64,000 nucleotides of DNA from Streptomyces sp. A 4/2 (GCF_940670765.1 NZ_CALNVW010000007.1:234600-298599); one strand, 5' to 3'; counted from the stretch's first letter, positions 18,212 through 26,591 are shown. Notes: a model not told the origin generated them from the sequence alone. Program-made: numbers and translations.

Positions 18212-18229
18212 TACCCCCTAGGGGTATAA
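18212..18229. promoter_or_regulatory. CsoR-type copper-responsive operator overlapping a -10 box
   Basis: TACCCCCTAGGGGTATA is a G/C-tract palindrome matching the known actinobacterial CsoR operator form (ATACCCCC...GGGGTAT). Its right arm runs into TATAAC (18224-18229), a good -10 element. A bound CsoR would block this promoter until Cu(I) releases it. The next gene is the CopZ-type chaperone. Confidence 0.78.
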
Positions 18230-18311
18230 CGTGGCAGACGCCAGGGATCACCGGCATTCCCGCGACCCCCTGGCGCACCATGGAACGCACATCCGCGCAG
18301 AGGAGAGCAGC

Positions 18312-18632
18312 ATGACCGCCGAGACCCCCCAGGCAACCCAGACCACCGACACCGACACCGCCTCCGGCTGCTGCGGCGGCGGAAGCTGCGGCGGCGGCGC
18401 GGCCGAGGTGGAGGTGGGCGCGGTGACCACCGTCTACCAGGTGGCCGGGATGACCTGCGGCCACTGCGAGGGCGCCATCTCGCTGGAGATCGCGGAGCTT
18501 CCCGGTGTCACCTCGGTGACGGCCGTCGCCGCGACCGGCCGGGTGACCGTGGGCTCCCGGGCCCCGCTGGACGAACAGGCCGTACGCACCGCGATCGACG
18601 AGGCCGGATACGAGTTCGTGGGCCAGGTCTGA
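18312..18632 (+). CDS. copZ: Copper chaperone with heavy-metal-associated domain
   Basis: 106 residues from ATG 18312 (AGGAGAG upstream). A cysteine/glycine-rich N-terminus (CCGGGSCGGG, residues 20-29) precedes an HMA domain with metal-binding GMTCGHC (Cys 49 and Cys 52) and the typical ferredoxin-like pattern to the C-terminus (VRTAIDEAGYEF). It would carry Cu(I) to a CopA-type exporter, which is not adjacent. The extra N-terminal CC/C cluster is an unusual additional metal site. A CsoR-like operator lies upstream. Confidence 0.88.
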   Translation: MTAETPQATQTTDTDTASGCCGGGSCGGGAAEVEVGAVTTVYQVAGMTCGHCEGAISLEIAELPGVTSVTAVAATGRVTVGSRAPLDEQAVRTAIDEAGYEFVGQV

Positions 18633-18705
18633 GTGAGCCAGGTCTGAGTGAGCGGGCCTGAGCGAGTCGGGTCCGGTCGGGCCGGGCCCGGCAGACCGGC
18701 CGGCG

Positions 18706-18738
18706 GAGCCCCGGAGCCCGGAAGGGCTTCAGGGGCTC
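18706..18738. terminator. Hairpin between convergent genes
   Basis: GAGCCCCGGAGCCC (18706-18719) pairs with GGGCTTCAGGGGCTC (18724-18738) with one bulge and one wobble, between the copper chaperone stop and the monooxygenase stop. Confidence 0.65.
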
Positions 18739-18780
18739 GCCGTCGTTTCCGGCCGCCGGGACCGCGCGGGGTTCCGCCCC

Positions 18781-20028
18781 TCACCGGTCGGCCAGGCCGG
18801 ACTCGGCGGGTCTGCCGGAGTAGTCGGGCAGGTCCGCGATGCTGCTGATCTTCTCGCCCATTTTGAGCATCTGGTTCAGGAACAGGGGCCGGGACAGCAG
18901 GCCGTTGCGGAACCGTATGCCGCGCGCGGTGCCGGGCGCGAGGAACTTCCCGGTGCGGTCGCCGCTCTTCTGGCAGCCCTCGGCGTACCGCCGGAGCCGG
19001 TTCTCGTACCGGGTGAAGGCCGCCCGGTGGTCACCGTCGGCGCGCGCGAGTTCCCCGGCGAGCACATAGGCAGCGACCACGCCCGTACCGGTGCCCATGC
19101 CGCCGATGGTGGCTCCGCACGCGGCGTCGCCGACGAGAGCGACCCGCCCGGTGGACCAGGTCGCCACGTCCGCCCGGCTGATCGAGTCGAAGTACAGGTC
19201 AGGGGCCTCCCGCAGCGAGTCGAGCAGCCGGGGCACCTCCCAGCCGAGGCCGGAGAAGGCCTGGGCGATCAGCTGCTTCTGCTGCTCGGGGTCGTGGCGG
19301 TCGTACGCCAGCTCGTCCGCGGCGAAGACGAAGAAGGCCCTGGCCCGCTCCGGGTTCCGGTGATCGACACCCACGGAGGCGAGCCGTCCCGGCACGTTGT
19401 AGCCGGCCGGCCCCTTTCCCGGACCGAGGTAGTTGGGAAGCGTCCAGGCGGCGGCGTAGTAGCCGAGATGACTCACGAAGTCCCGTTCGGGGCCGAAGGC
19501 CAGCTGGCGGACGTGGGAGTGCAGCCCGTCCGCGCCGATCACCAGACCGAACTCGCGTGACGCCCCGTGCCGGAAGTCGGCCCGCACACCGGTGGGGGTC
19601 TCGGTGAGGCGGGTGATCGAGTCGCCGAAGACGTACTCGGTGTGCGGGAGGCTGCGTTCGTACAGCACCCGGGCCAGGTCGCCGCGGAGCACCTCCACGG
19701 CGCCCCCGGCGAACTCGGCGGGCAGCCGCAGCAGCGTCCGGCCGTCCTCGCCGACGAAGTGCATCGGACTGCCGCCGGTCTGGATCCGGCGCAGTTCGGG
19801 AAGCAGGCCCATCCGTTCCAGCACGGTCAGGTGGGTCTCACCGCGGAAGTCGACGGCCTGGCCCCCCTCGCGCAGCGCCGGAGCCAGCTCGACGACGGTG
19901 GGCTCGAAGCCGTGACGCCCCAGCCAGTAGGCCAGCGCGGGACCGGCGATGCTCGCGCCGGAGATGAGGACCGTCCTGTTCGTGTTTCTGGCGGCGTTCG
20001 TGTTTCTCGTGGTGTTCGCGTTGTTCAT
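18781..20028 (-). CDS. FAD-dependent monooxygenase
   Basis: 415 residues from ATG 20028, with GGAGG 5 bp upstream. FAD-binding motifs: N-terminal VLISGASIAGPALAYWL (dinucleotide fold), the DG motif GADGLHSHVR, and the GD motif GRVALVGDAACGATIGGMG. It belongs to the class A flavin monooxygenases (TetX/PHBH type), which hydroxylate aromatic or polyketide substrates using NAD(P)H and oxygen. The N-terminus has an odd Asn/Thr-rich lead (MNNANTTRNTNAARNTN). Divergent from a TetR gene and probably repressed by it. Substrate unknown; drug inactivation is one option. Confidence 0.87.
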   Translation of the reverse strand: MNNANTTRNTNAARNTNRTVLISGASIAGPALAYWLGRHGFEPTVVELAPALREGGQAVDFRGETHLTVLERMGLLPELRRIQTGGSPMHFVGEDGRTLLRLPAEFAGGAVEVLRGDLARVLYERSLPHTEYVFGDSITRLTETPTGVRADFRHGASREFGLVIGADGLHSHVRQLAFGPERDFVSHLGYYAAAWTLPNYLGPGKGPAGYNVPGRLASVGVDHRNPERARAFFVFAADELAYDRHDPEQQKQLIAQAFSGLGWEVPRLLDSLREAPDLYFDSISRADVATWSTGRVALVGDAACGATIGGMGTGTGVVAAYVLAGELARADGDHRAAFTRYENRLRRYAEGCQKSGDRTGKFLAPGTARGIRFRNGLLSRPLFLNQMLKMGEKISSIADLPDYSGRPAESGLADR

Positions 20029-20123
20029 GGTTCCTCCATGGCGGGGCCCGGCCCGAGCGCGACCGGGCAGCACTGAGCAGCACCGGACGACATCGAAACT
20101 GCGTCCATTGGATACTGTTATTT

Positions 20124-20144
20124 ACTGTGTACCATAGACACAGT
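20124..20144. promoter_or_regulatory. Palindromic TetR-type operator in the divergent promoter region
   Basis: ACTGTGT (20124-20130) and ACACAGT (20138-20144) are perfect inverted arms around ACCATAG. For the monooxygenase, minus-strand TTGTCG (20155-20160) and TATGGT (20131-20136) lie 18 bp apart, so the palindrome covers the -10 box. TTGGAT (20108-20113) and TACCAT (20130-20135) could serve the regulator on the plus strand. Confidence 0.7.
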
Positions 20145-20208
20145 TAGCCTCGCACGACAAGAGCCAGCCACTCGTGCGACAAGACCCAGCCAGGAGGGCG
20201 CGACCGGC

Positions 20209-20925
20209 ATGGCCGACACGTACGCAGAGACGGCACGGCTGCTGTGGGGGCCGCACCCCAAGCCGGCCCGGGGCCCGAGGCCGACCCTCGATCTGGACCG
20301 GATCGCGCGGGCCGCGGTCGAGATCGCCGACACCGCGGGGCTGGCCGATGTGTCCATGCAGCGGGTCGCCGCGCAGCTGTCCGTCACCAAGATGGCGCTG
20401 TACCGGTACGTGCCCGGCAAGGCCGAGCTGGTCGCCCTGATGGTGGACGCGGCGATCGGCCCCTACCCGGCAGCAGAGGGGCCGCAGGAGGGCTGGCGGG
20501 AACAGCTGGAGGACTGGGCCCGTCGGCTGTACACCGTCTTCCACCAGCACCCGTGGGCGCTGGACGTCACCAGCGGGCCGCGGATCATGGGGCCCGGGGA
20601 GCTGTCCTGGATGGAGCGCGCCATCTCCGCGCTGGACGGTACGGGGCTGAGCGGCGCCGAGCGGATGGACACGGCCGTCCTGCTCACCGGGCACGTCCGC
20701 AGCATCACCCAGCAGGCCGTCGCGGCGGGCCCCGCGGACAACCCCGGGGCCCAGCTGGGCGCCGTCCTCGGCGAGCTGATGCGGACACACGGCGAGCGCT
20801 TCCCCGCACTCACCGCGGCGCTCGCCTCGGAGGCCCGGTCCGGGGGGCAGGACCAGGCGTGGGAGTTCGGCCTGCAGCGCATCCTGGACGGCCTGGCCGT
20901 GATCGTCGAGCAGCGACCGCACTGA
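20209..20925 (+). CDS. TetR/AcrR family transcriptional regulator
   Basis: 238 residues. The N-terminal domain has the HTH VSMQRVAAQLSVTKMALYRYVPGKAELVALMVDAAI. The C-terminal domain is of the TetR_C type associated with TetR itself (SWMERAISALDGTGLSGAERMDTAVLL). It is divergently transcribed from the flavin monooxygenase, with a palindrome between them, so it most likely represses that gene and itself and is released by the monooxygenase substrate or a related ligand. Confidence 0.87.
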   Translation: MADTYAETARLLWGPHPKPARGPRPTLDLDRIARAAVEIADTAGLADVSMQRVAAQLSVTKMALYRYVPGKAELVALMVDAAIGPYPAAEGPQEGWREQLEDWARRLYTVFHQHPWALDVTSGPRIMGPGELSWMERAISALDGTGLSGAERMDTAVLLTGHVRSITQQAVAAGPADNPGAQLGAVLGELMRTHGERFPALTAALASEARSGGQDQAWEFGLQRILDGLAVIVEQRPH

Positions 20926-20940
20926 CCGCACCGCCCGCGG

Positions 20941-21012
20941 AACGGCCCGACCGGAGGGAGCGGCCCGACCGGAGAGAACAGGCCGACCGGAGGGAACGGG
21001 CCGACCGCGCGG
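20941..21012. repeat. 18-bp tandem repeat, four imperfect copies
   Basis: Units begin at 20941, 20959, 20977 and 20995, with core GGCCCGACCGGAGGGAAC. The period is a multiple of three and, in one plus frame, encodes repeated RPDRRE hexapeptides, but that frame is not part of the TetR protein, which stops at 20925. The stretch 20926-21658 contains no assured gene. Confidence 0.75.
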
Positions 21013-21234
21013 AACAGGCGGCCCGGAGTCGGGCACACTCCATGCCCGTACGTGGAGATCCCCTGGCGGCCACCGCCCCCGCCTCGCCCTTCAGGGGCAA
21101 CCCGCCGGACACCCGGCCGTCACACGGCGACCACCCGGCACGCGACAGCGGGCCTGTTCAGCCCCGTGGACGTGGGTTTTGTCATGGCCAACTCTTCGCT
21201 GTTCGTAGTGACAAACAGCCCGGGATTGCGTACC

Positions 21235-21264
21235 TTCACATGACGTTCACAACGAGACTTAGAT
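21235..21264 (+). promoter_or_regulatory. Strong-looking plus-strand promoter
   Basis: TTCACA (21235-21240), 18-bp spacer, TTAGAT (21259-21264). The surrounding DNA is notably A/T-richer than the region. It points toward the short ORF at 21309 and no longer gene follows on this strand. Confidence 0.5.
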
Positions 21265-21308
21265 CACACGCTTTGTGGGGTAACCATTCCGGTGGGTCGA
21301 GTGTCTAA

Positions 21309-21407
21309 GTGAACGATGCCACGGATGTCTTGGGGGACGTCCAACGGAATGTCTTGGGGGACGTTCCAGGCAAGCGTTGGCCGGGGCACGTGCCACGGGG
21401 AGCTTGA
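21309..21407 (+). CDS. Possible 32-residue leader-like ORF with an internal duplication
   Basis: GTG 21309 to TGA 21407, about 45 bp after the candidate -10 box. The peptide contains DVLGDVQRNVLGDVPG, a duplicated DVLGDV unit made by a direct repeat of TGTCTTGGGGGACGT (21327 and 21351). A GGTGGG stretch upstream is a weak Shine-Dalgarno. No regulator gene follows it. It may be a leader peptide, a repeat operator read as an ORF, or nothing. Confidence 0.3.
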   Translation: MNDATDVLGDVQRNVLGDVPGKRWPGHVPRGA

Positions 21408-21512
21408 GCGGCCCTCCCGTCGAGTACGTACCCCGGCAGACCGCGCCAGCGGTCACGCGCTCACCAGACGCCCGGACCGGATCCCGTGGGGGGAATCCGC
21501 CCGGGGAAACGG

Positions 21513-21562
21513 AAAGCGCCCCGTACGTCGACCCGTGGGGGGATCGGCGGCGGGGCGCTTTT
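21513..21562. terminator. Hairpin with T tract
   Basis: AAAGCGCCCCG (21513-21523) pairs with CGGGGCGCTTT (21551-21561), then TT. It has the A-stem-T form of a bidirectional terminator and would stop the orphan transcript from 21270 before it enters citA antisense. Confidence 0.65.
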
Positions 21563-21604
21563 CGGTTACGGCCTCCACCGTCATCAACGGGGGAGGCCGC
21601 AGAA

Positions 21605-21639
21605 GCACCCGGCGTTCGCGCGAGGCGTCGGCCGGGTGC
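21605..21639 (-). terminator. Terminator of citrate synthase gene
   Basis: GCACCCGGC (21605-21613) pairs perfectly with GCCGGGTGC (21631-21639), 19 bp beyond the minus-strand stop at 21659. Confidence 0.75.
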
Positions 21640-21658
21640 GTCGGCGGGGCTGACTGTG

Positions 21659-22948
21659 TCAGCGGCCCTCGACCGGCGTGAAGTCGCGCAGGACCTCACC
21701 GGTGTAGATCTGGCGCGGGCGGCCGATACGGCTTCCCGGCTCCTTGATCATCTCGTGCCACTGGGCGATCCAGCCGGGCAGCCGGCCGATCGCGAAGAGC
21801 ACGGTGAACATCTCGGTCGGGAAGCCCATGGCCCGGTAGATCAGACCCGTGTAGAAGTCCACGTTCGGGTAGAGCTTCCGCTCGACGAAGTAGTCGTCGG
21901 CCAGCGCGTGCTCTTCGAGCTTCAGCGCGATGTCCAGCAGCTCGTCGTCCTTGCCGAGAGCCGAGAGGACGTCGTGCGCCGCCGCCTTGATGATCTTCGC
22001 CCGCGGGTCGAAGTTCTTGTAGACGCGGTGCCCGAAGCCCATGAGCTTCACGCCGTCTTCCTTGTTCTTCACCTTGCGGATGAAGCTGTCGACGTCGCCG
22101 CCGGACTGCTTGATGCCTTCGAGCATCTCCAGCACCGACTGGTTGGCGCCACCGTGCAGCGGGCCCCACAGCGCGCTGATACCGGCGGAGATCGAGGCGA
22201 ACATGTTCGCCTGCGAGGAGCCGACCAGACGCACGGTGGACGTCGAGCAGTTCTGCTCGTGGTCCGCGTGCAGGATGAACAGCTTGTCCAGCGCCGCGAC
22301 CACGACCGGGTCGGGCACGTACTCCTGCGAGGGGACCGAGAAGGTCATCCGCAGGAAGTTCTCCACGTACCCGAGGTCGTTGCGCGGGTAGACGAACGGG
22401 TGGCCGATCGACTTCTTGTACGCGTACGCCGCGATGGTCGGCAGCTTCGCGAGCAGGCGGATCGTCGAGAGGTGACGCTGCTCCTCGTCGAAGGGGTTGT
22501 GGCTGTCCTGGTAGAACGTCGACAGCGCGCTGACCACGGAGGACAGCATCGCCATCGGGTGCGCGTCGCGCGGGAAGCCGTCGAAGAACCGCTTGACGTC
22601 CTCGTGCAGCAGGGTGTGCTGCGTGATCTCGTTCTTGAAGGTCGCCAGCTCGTCGACCTTGGGAAGCTCGCCGTTGATCAGCAGATACGCCGTCTCAAGG
22701 AAGGTCGACTGCTCGGCGAGCTGCTCGATCGGGTATCCGCGGTAGCGCAGAATGCCCTGCTCGCCGTCGAGGTAGGTGATCCCGGATTTGTACGCGGCGG
22801 TGTTGCCGTATCCGCTGTCCAGTGTCACCAGACCGGTCTGGGCCCTGAGCTTCCCGATGTCGAAGCCCTTGTCGCCGACGGTGCTGTCGATCACCGGGTA
22901 GGTGTACTCGCCATCGCCGTACCGCAGTACTACAGAGTTGTCGCTCAC
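21659..22948 (-). CDS. gltA: Citrate synthase
   Basis: 429 residues from GTG 22948 (GAGGGATGAC just upstream). It begins SDNSVVLRYGDGEYTYP, the usual start of the actinobacterial type. Active-site blocks: HADHEQNCSTSTVRLVGSS, catalytic His in MGFGHRVYKNFDPRAK, and the late Asp/Arg region NVDFYTGLIYRAMGFP. It condenses acetyl-CoA and oxaloacetate to start the TCA cycle. Streptomyces usually call the major gene citA. Monocistronic; the promoter should lie in 22949-23081 before recD2. Confidence 0.95.
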   Translation of the reverse strand: MSDNSVVLRYGDGEYTYPVIDSTVGDKGFDIGKLRAQTGLVTLDSGYGNTAAYKSGITYLDGEQGILRYRGYPIEQLAEQSTFLETAYLLINGELPKVDELATFKNEITQHTLLHEDVKRFFDGFPRDAHPMAMLSSVVSALSTFYQDSHNPFDEEQRHLSTIRLLAKLPTIAAYAYKKSIGHPFVYPRNDLGYVENFLRMTFSVPSQEYVPDPVVVAALDKLFILHADHEQNCSTSTVRLVGSSQANMFASISAGISALWGPLHGGANQSVLEMLEGIKQSGGDVDSFIRKVKNKEDGVKLMGFGHRVYKNFDPRAKIIKAAAHDVLSALGKDDELLDIALKLEEHALADDYFVERKLYPNVDFYTGLIYRAMGFPTEMFTVLFAIGRLPGWIAQWHEMIKEPGSRIGRPRQIYTGEVLRDFTPVEGR

Positions 22949-23081
22949 GTCATCCCTCACCGACCTAGTGCCTCTTCTTCGAGGTGCCCTGACTGTCTCT
23001 ACCATCCCCCACTTGGCTCAGCAGAGTGCACTCGGGGTCGCCCATTGGGCTATTTAGCGGCACTGAGTGCCGCCAACTTAT

Positions 23082-25352
23082 CTATCCTGCCCTCTGCCCT
23101 CCGACACCGGAAACCCGGGGTGACGTTTGCCACGGCTGCGCCTCGGGCCTTCCCCCTGCCAGTCTGTGGTCAAGCGCGGTAAACCGCCTGCCCGCGGAGA
23201 CCGTGCGCACCGCCTGGCCGATCGCCTTGCGGGAGCCGACCAGGACGACCAGCTTCTTCGCCCGGGTCACGGCCGTGTAGAGCAGATTTCGCTGGAGCAT
23301 CATCCAGGCGCCCGTGGTGACCGGAATGACTACCGCCGGATACTCGCTGCCCTGCGAACGGTGGATCGTCACGGCGTACGCGTGCGCCAGCTCGTCCAGC
23401 TCGTCGAAGTCGTACGGCACCTCTTCGTCCTCGTCGGTGCGCACCGTCAGCTTCTGGTCCTCCGGGTCGAGCGAAGTGACCACGCCCACCGTGCCGTTGA
23501 AGACGCCGTTGGCACCCTTGTCGTAGTTGTTGCGGATCTGGGTGACCTTGTCGCCGACCCGGAAGACCCGGCCGCCGGACCGCTTCTCCGGCAGGCCGGG
23601 CCTGGCCGGGGTGATCGCCTGCTGGAGCAGTCCGTTGAGGGTGCCCGCGCCGGCCGGGCCGCGGTGCATGGGGGCCAGCACCTGGACGTCCCGGCGCGGG
23701 TCGAGGCCGAACTTCCGCGGGATGCGACGGGCCGCCACGTCGACGGTGAGTCTGCCCGCCTCCTCCGTCTCGTCCTCGACGAAGAGGAAGAAGTCCGGCA
23801 GGCCCTGGGTGATCGGGTGCGTACCGGAGTTGATCCGGTGGGCGTTGGTGACGACGCCGGACTGCTGGGCCTGGCGGAAGATCCGGGTCAGCCGGACGTT
23901 CGGCGCGGGGCTGGTGGCGGAGAGCAGATCGCGCAGCACCTCCCCCGCGCCGACCGAGGGCAGCTGGTCCACATCGCCGACCAGGAGCAGATGGGCGCCG
24001 GGGGCGACGGCCTTGACCAGTTTGTTGGCGAGGAGCAGGTCCAGCATCGACGCCTCGTCCACCACGACCAGGTCCGCGTCGAGCGGGCGCTCCCGGTCGT
24101 ACGCCGCGTCGCCGCCCGGTTTCAGCTCCAGGAGGCGGTGCACGGTGGACGCCTCGGCGCCGGTCAGCTCGGAGAGCCGCTTGGCGGCGCGCCCGGTGGG
24201 GGCGGCCAGCAGGACCTTGGCCTTCTTGGCGCGGGCCAGTTCGACGACCGAGCGGACCGTGAAGGACTTGCCGCAGCCGGGGCCGCCGGTGAGGACGGCG
24301 ACCTTCTCGGTGAGCGCGAGCCGGACCGCCGCCTGCTGCTCGGGGGCCAGCTCCGCGCCCGTACGCCCCGCGAGCCAGGTCAGGGCCTGCGTCCAGTCGA
24401 CGTCCCGGAAGGCGGGCATCCGGTCCTCCTCGGTGCGCAGCAGCCGGACGACCTGGGAGGCGAGGGAGATCTCGGCGCGGTGGAAGGGGACCAGATACAC
24501 CGCGCTGATCCATTCCTCACCGCCTTCGGGGCCCGGCACCCGCTCCCGTACGACGCCCTCCTCCACGGCTAGTTCGGCGAGGCAGTCGATGACCAGGCCG
24601 GTGTCGACCTGGAGGAGCTTGACCGCGTCGGAGATGAGCTGCTCCTCGGGGAGGAAGCAGTGACCCTGGTCGGTGGACTGGGACAGCGCGTACTGGAGGC
24701 CGGCTTTCACCCGCTCCGGCGAGTCGTGCGGGATCCCGACGGCCTGGGCGATGCGGTCGGCGGTGAGGAAGCCGATGCCCCAGACGTCGGCGGCCAGCCG
24801 GTACGGCTCGTTCCGCACGACGGAGATCGAGGCGTCGCCGTACTTCTTGTAGATGCGCACGGCGATGGAGGTGGAGACACCGACCCCCTGGAGGAAGATC
24901 ATCACTTCCTTGATCGCCTTCTGCTCCTCCCAGGCGGCGCCGATCATCTTCGTGCGCTTGGGCCCGAGGCCGGGGACCTCGACGAGGCGCTTGGGCTCCT
25001 GCTCGATGATGTCGAGGGTGTCCAGGCCGAAGTGCGTGGTGATCCGGTCGGCCATCACCGGGCCGATGCCCTTGATGAGGCCGGAGCCCAGATAGCGCCG
25101 GATGCCCTGGATGGTCGCGGGGAGGATCGTCGTGTAGTTCTCCACGGTGAACTGCTTGCCGTACTGGGAGTGCGAGCCCCAGTGCCCCTCCATGCGCAGC
25201 GATTCCCCCGGCTGCGCGCCGAGCAGCGAGCCGACGACGGTCAGCAGGTCGGAGCCGCGGCCGGTGTCGACGCGGGCGACCGTGTAGCCGTTCTCCTCGT
25301 TGGCGTAGGTGATCCGCTCCAGGACCCCTTCCAGCACTGCCATGTTGGACAT
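23082..25352 (-). CDS. recD2: ATP-dependent DNA helicase RecD2 (RecD/TraA family)
   Basis: 756 residues from ATG 25352; ATG 25343 is an alternative and neither has a good Shine-Dalgarno. The N-terminal OB-like domain is followed by tandem helix-hairpin-helix pieces (GLIKGIGPVMADRIT, EVPGLGPKRTKMI). The helicase core has Walker A GGPGCGKSFT near residue 357, Walker B VVDEASMLD, and motif VI-like VTIHRSQGSEYPAVV. RecD2 is a 5'-3' superfamily 1B helicase acting in DNA repair without RecBC. Length fits the family (about 730-760). Confidence 0.92.
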   Translation of the reverse strand: MSNMAVLEGVLERITYANEENGYTVARVDTGRGSDLLTVVGSLLGAQPGESLRMEGHWGSHSQYGKQFTVENYTTILPATIQGIRRYLGSGLIKGIGPVMADRITTHFGLDTLDIIEQEPKRLVEVPGLGPKRTKMIGAAWEEQKAIKEVMIFLQGVGVSTSIAVRIYKKYGDASISVVRNEPYRLAADVWGIGFLTADRIAQAVGIPHDSPERVKAGLQYALSQSTDQGHCFLPEEQLISDAVKLLQVDTGLVIDCLAELAVEEGVVRERVPGPEGGEEWISAVYLVPFHRAEISLASQVVRLLRTEEDRMPAFRDVDWTQALTWLAGRTGAELAPEQQAAVRLALTEKVAVLTGGPGCGKSFTVRSVVELARAKKAKVLLAAPTGRAAKRLSELTGAEASTVHRLLELKPGGDAAYDRERPLDADLVVVDEASMLDLLLANKLVKAVAPGAHLLLVGDVDQLPSVGAGEVLRDLLSATSPAPNVRLTRIFRQAQQSGVVTNAHRINSGTHPITQGLPDFFLFVEDETEEAGRLTVDVAARRIPRKFGLDPRRDVQVLAPMHRGPAGAGTLNGLLQQAITPARPGLPEKRSGGRVFRVGDKVTQIRNNYDKGANGVFNGTVGVVTSLDPEDQKLTVRTDEDEEVPYDFDELDELAHAYAVTIHRSQGSEYPAVVIPVTTGAWMMLQRNLLYTAVTRAKKLVVLVGSRKAIGQAVRTVSAGRRFTALDHRLAGGRPEAQPWQTSPRVSGVGGQRAG

Positions 25353-25484
25353 GGGAAGACGCTACCGCCCGGGTCCGACAGGCCGTCCCGGGGAGCGTCT
25401 GCGCGCCCCGGGGCACCCGGGCACAAACCGGGACGGCACCGTCACGATCGGGTCACGGAGTGCTGGAGGCTTCTTGACCCGCAC

Positions 25485-25523
25485 CCGTGTAATCGATTTC
25501 AATCAACCGTGTAATCGATTCCA
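25485..25523. promoter_or_regulatory. Twin LacI-type operators
   Basis: CCGTGTAATCGATTYCA occurs at 25485-25501 and 25507-25523, each with the perfect palindrome AATCGATT and spaced 22 bp (two helical turns). TTGACC (25474-25479) and TTCAAT (25498-25503) form a candidate promoter overlapped by the sites. Autoregulation by the next gene is likely. Confidence 0.75.
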
Positions 25524-25550
25524 TGCGGCGTATGAGGAGGCGGCCCTGCG

Positions 25551-26576
25551 ATGGCGAGCATCAAGGACGTCGCTGCCGGTGCGGGCGTTTCCGTCGCCAC
25601 GGTGTCCCGGGTGCTCAACGGCCATCCGTCGGTCCGGCCCGACACCCGCGCCCGGGTGACGGCCGCCGTGGAGGCCCTCGGCTACCGGCCGAACGCGGTG
25701 GCCCGTTCCCTGCGCACCGCGCAGACCCGCACCCTCGGCCTGGTCATCAGCGACGTACTGAACCCGTACTTCACCGAGCTGGCCCGCTCCGTCGAGGACG
25801 AGGCCCGCGCCCACGGCTACAGCGTCGTCATCGGGAACGCCGACGAACAGCCCGCCCTCCAGGACCACCACATCCGCACCCTCGTCGACCGGCGCATCGA
25901 CGGCCTGCTCGTCAGCCCCACCGACGGCGGCTCCCCGCTGATGCTGGACACCGTACGGGCCGGTACCCCGATGGTCTTCGTGGACCGCTGGATCCCGGGG
26001 GTGGACGTCCCCGTCGTACGGTCCGACGGGGACGCCGCCGTCCGCGACCTGGTCGCCCATCTCTACGCGCTCGGCCACCGCAGGCTCGCCATCATCGCGG
26101 GCCCGGCCACGACCACCACCGGCAGCGAGCGCGTCGAAGCCTTCCGCGACGCCCTGCGGGAGCACGGGCTGCCGCTCCCCGACGCCCTGATCGGACACGG
26201 CGACTTCCAGGCGGCGAGCGGGCGCCGCGAGACCGAGCGTTTCCTCGCGCTCGCCGAGCCGCCCGAGGCCGTCTTCGCCGCGGACAACCTCATGGCCCTC
26301 GGCGCGATGGACGCGATCCGGGCCCGCGGGCTGCGCATCCCGCACGACATCGCGCTCGCGGCCTTCGACGACATCCCGTGGTTCGTGCACACCGACCCGC
26401 CGGTCACGGCCATCGCCCAGCCCACCGGTGAACTCGGCCGGGCCGCCGTACGGGCCCTGATCGACCGGATCGAGGGCAGGGTCCCGCGGTCCGCGATCCT
26501 CCCCGCCCGGCTGGTGGTCCGGCGCTCCTGCGGCGAGCCGCCCGCGCCGCACCGGACCGGCAACTCCAGGAAATAG
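25551..26576 (+). CDS. LacI family transcriptional regulator, probably ribose repressor
   Basis: 341 residues from ATG 25551 (GAGGAGG upstream). The classic N-terminus IKDVAAGAGVSVATVSRVLNG is followed by the hinge NAVARSLRTAQT, then a periplasmic-binding-protein-like sensor domain (LGLVISDVLNPYFTELARS; AAFDDIPWFVHTDPPVTAI). It precedes ribokinase by 15 bp, so it is probably RbsR-like, binding the two AATCGATT sites upstream. No ribose transporter is adjacent, so the inducer is inferred only. Confidence 0.88.
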   Translation: MASIKDVAAGAGVSVATVSRVLNGHPSVRPDTRARVTAAVEALGYRPNAVARSLRTAQTRTLGLVISDVLNPYFTELARSVEDEARAHGYSVVIGNADEQPALQDHHIRTLVDRRIDGLLVSPTDGGSPLMLDTVRAGTPMVFVDRWIPGVDVPVVRSDGDAAVRDLVAHLYALGHRRLAIIAGPATTTTGSERVEAFRDALREHGLPLPDALIGHGDFQAASGRRETERFLALAEPPEAVFAADNLMALGAMDAIRARGLRIPHDIALAAFDDIPWFVHTDPPVTAIAQPTGELGRAAVRALIDRIEGRVPRSAILPARLVVRRSCGEPPAPHRTGNSRK

Positions 26577-26591
26577 GAAAGCAGGACAGAG

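Noticed and set aside
21377..23182. 601-codon plus-strand frame opposite citrate synthase
   Set aside because: Shadow of a highly conserved enzyme gene; no independent start signal or motifs.
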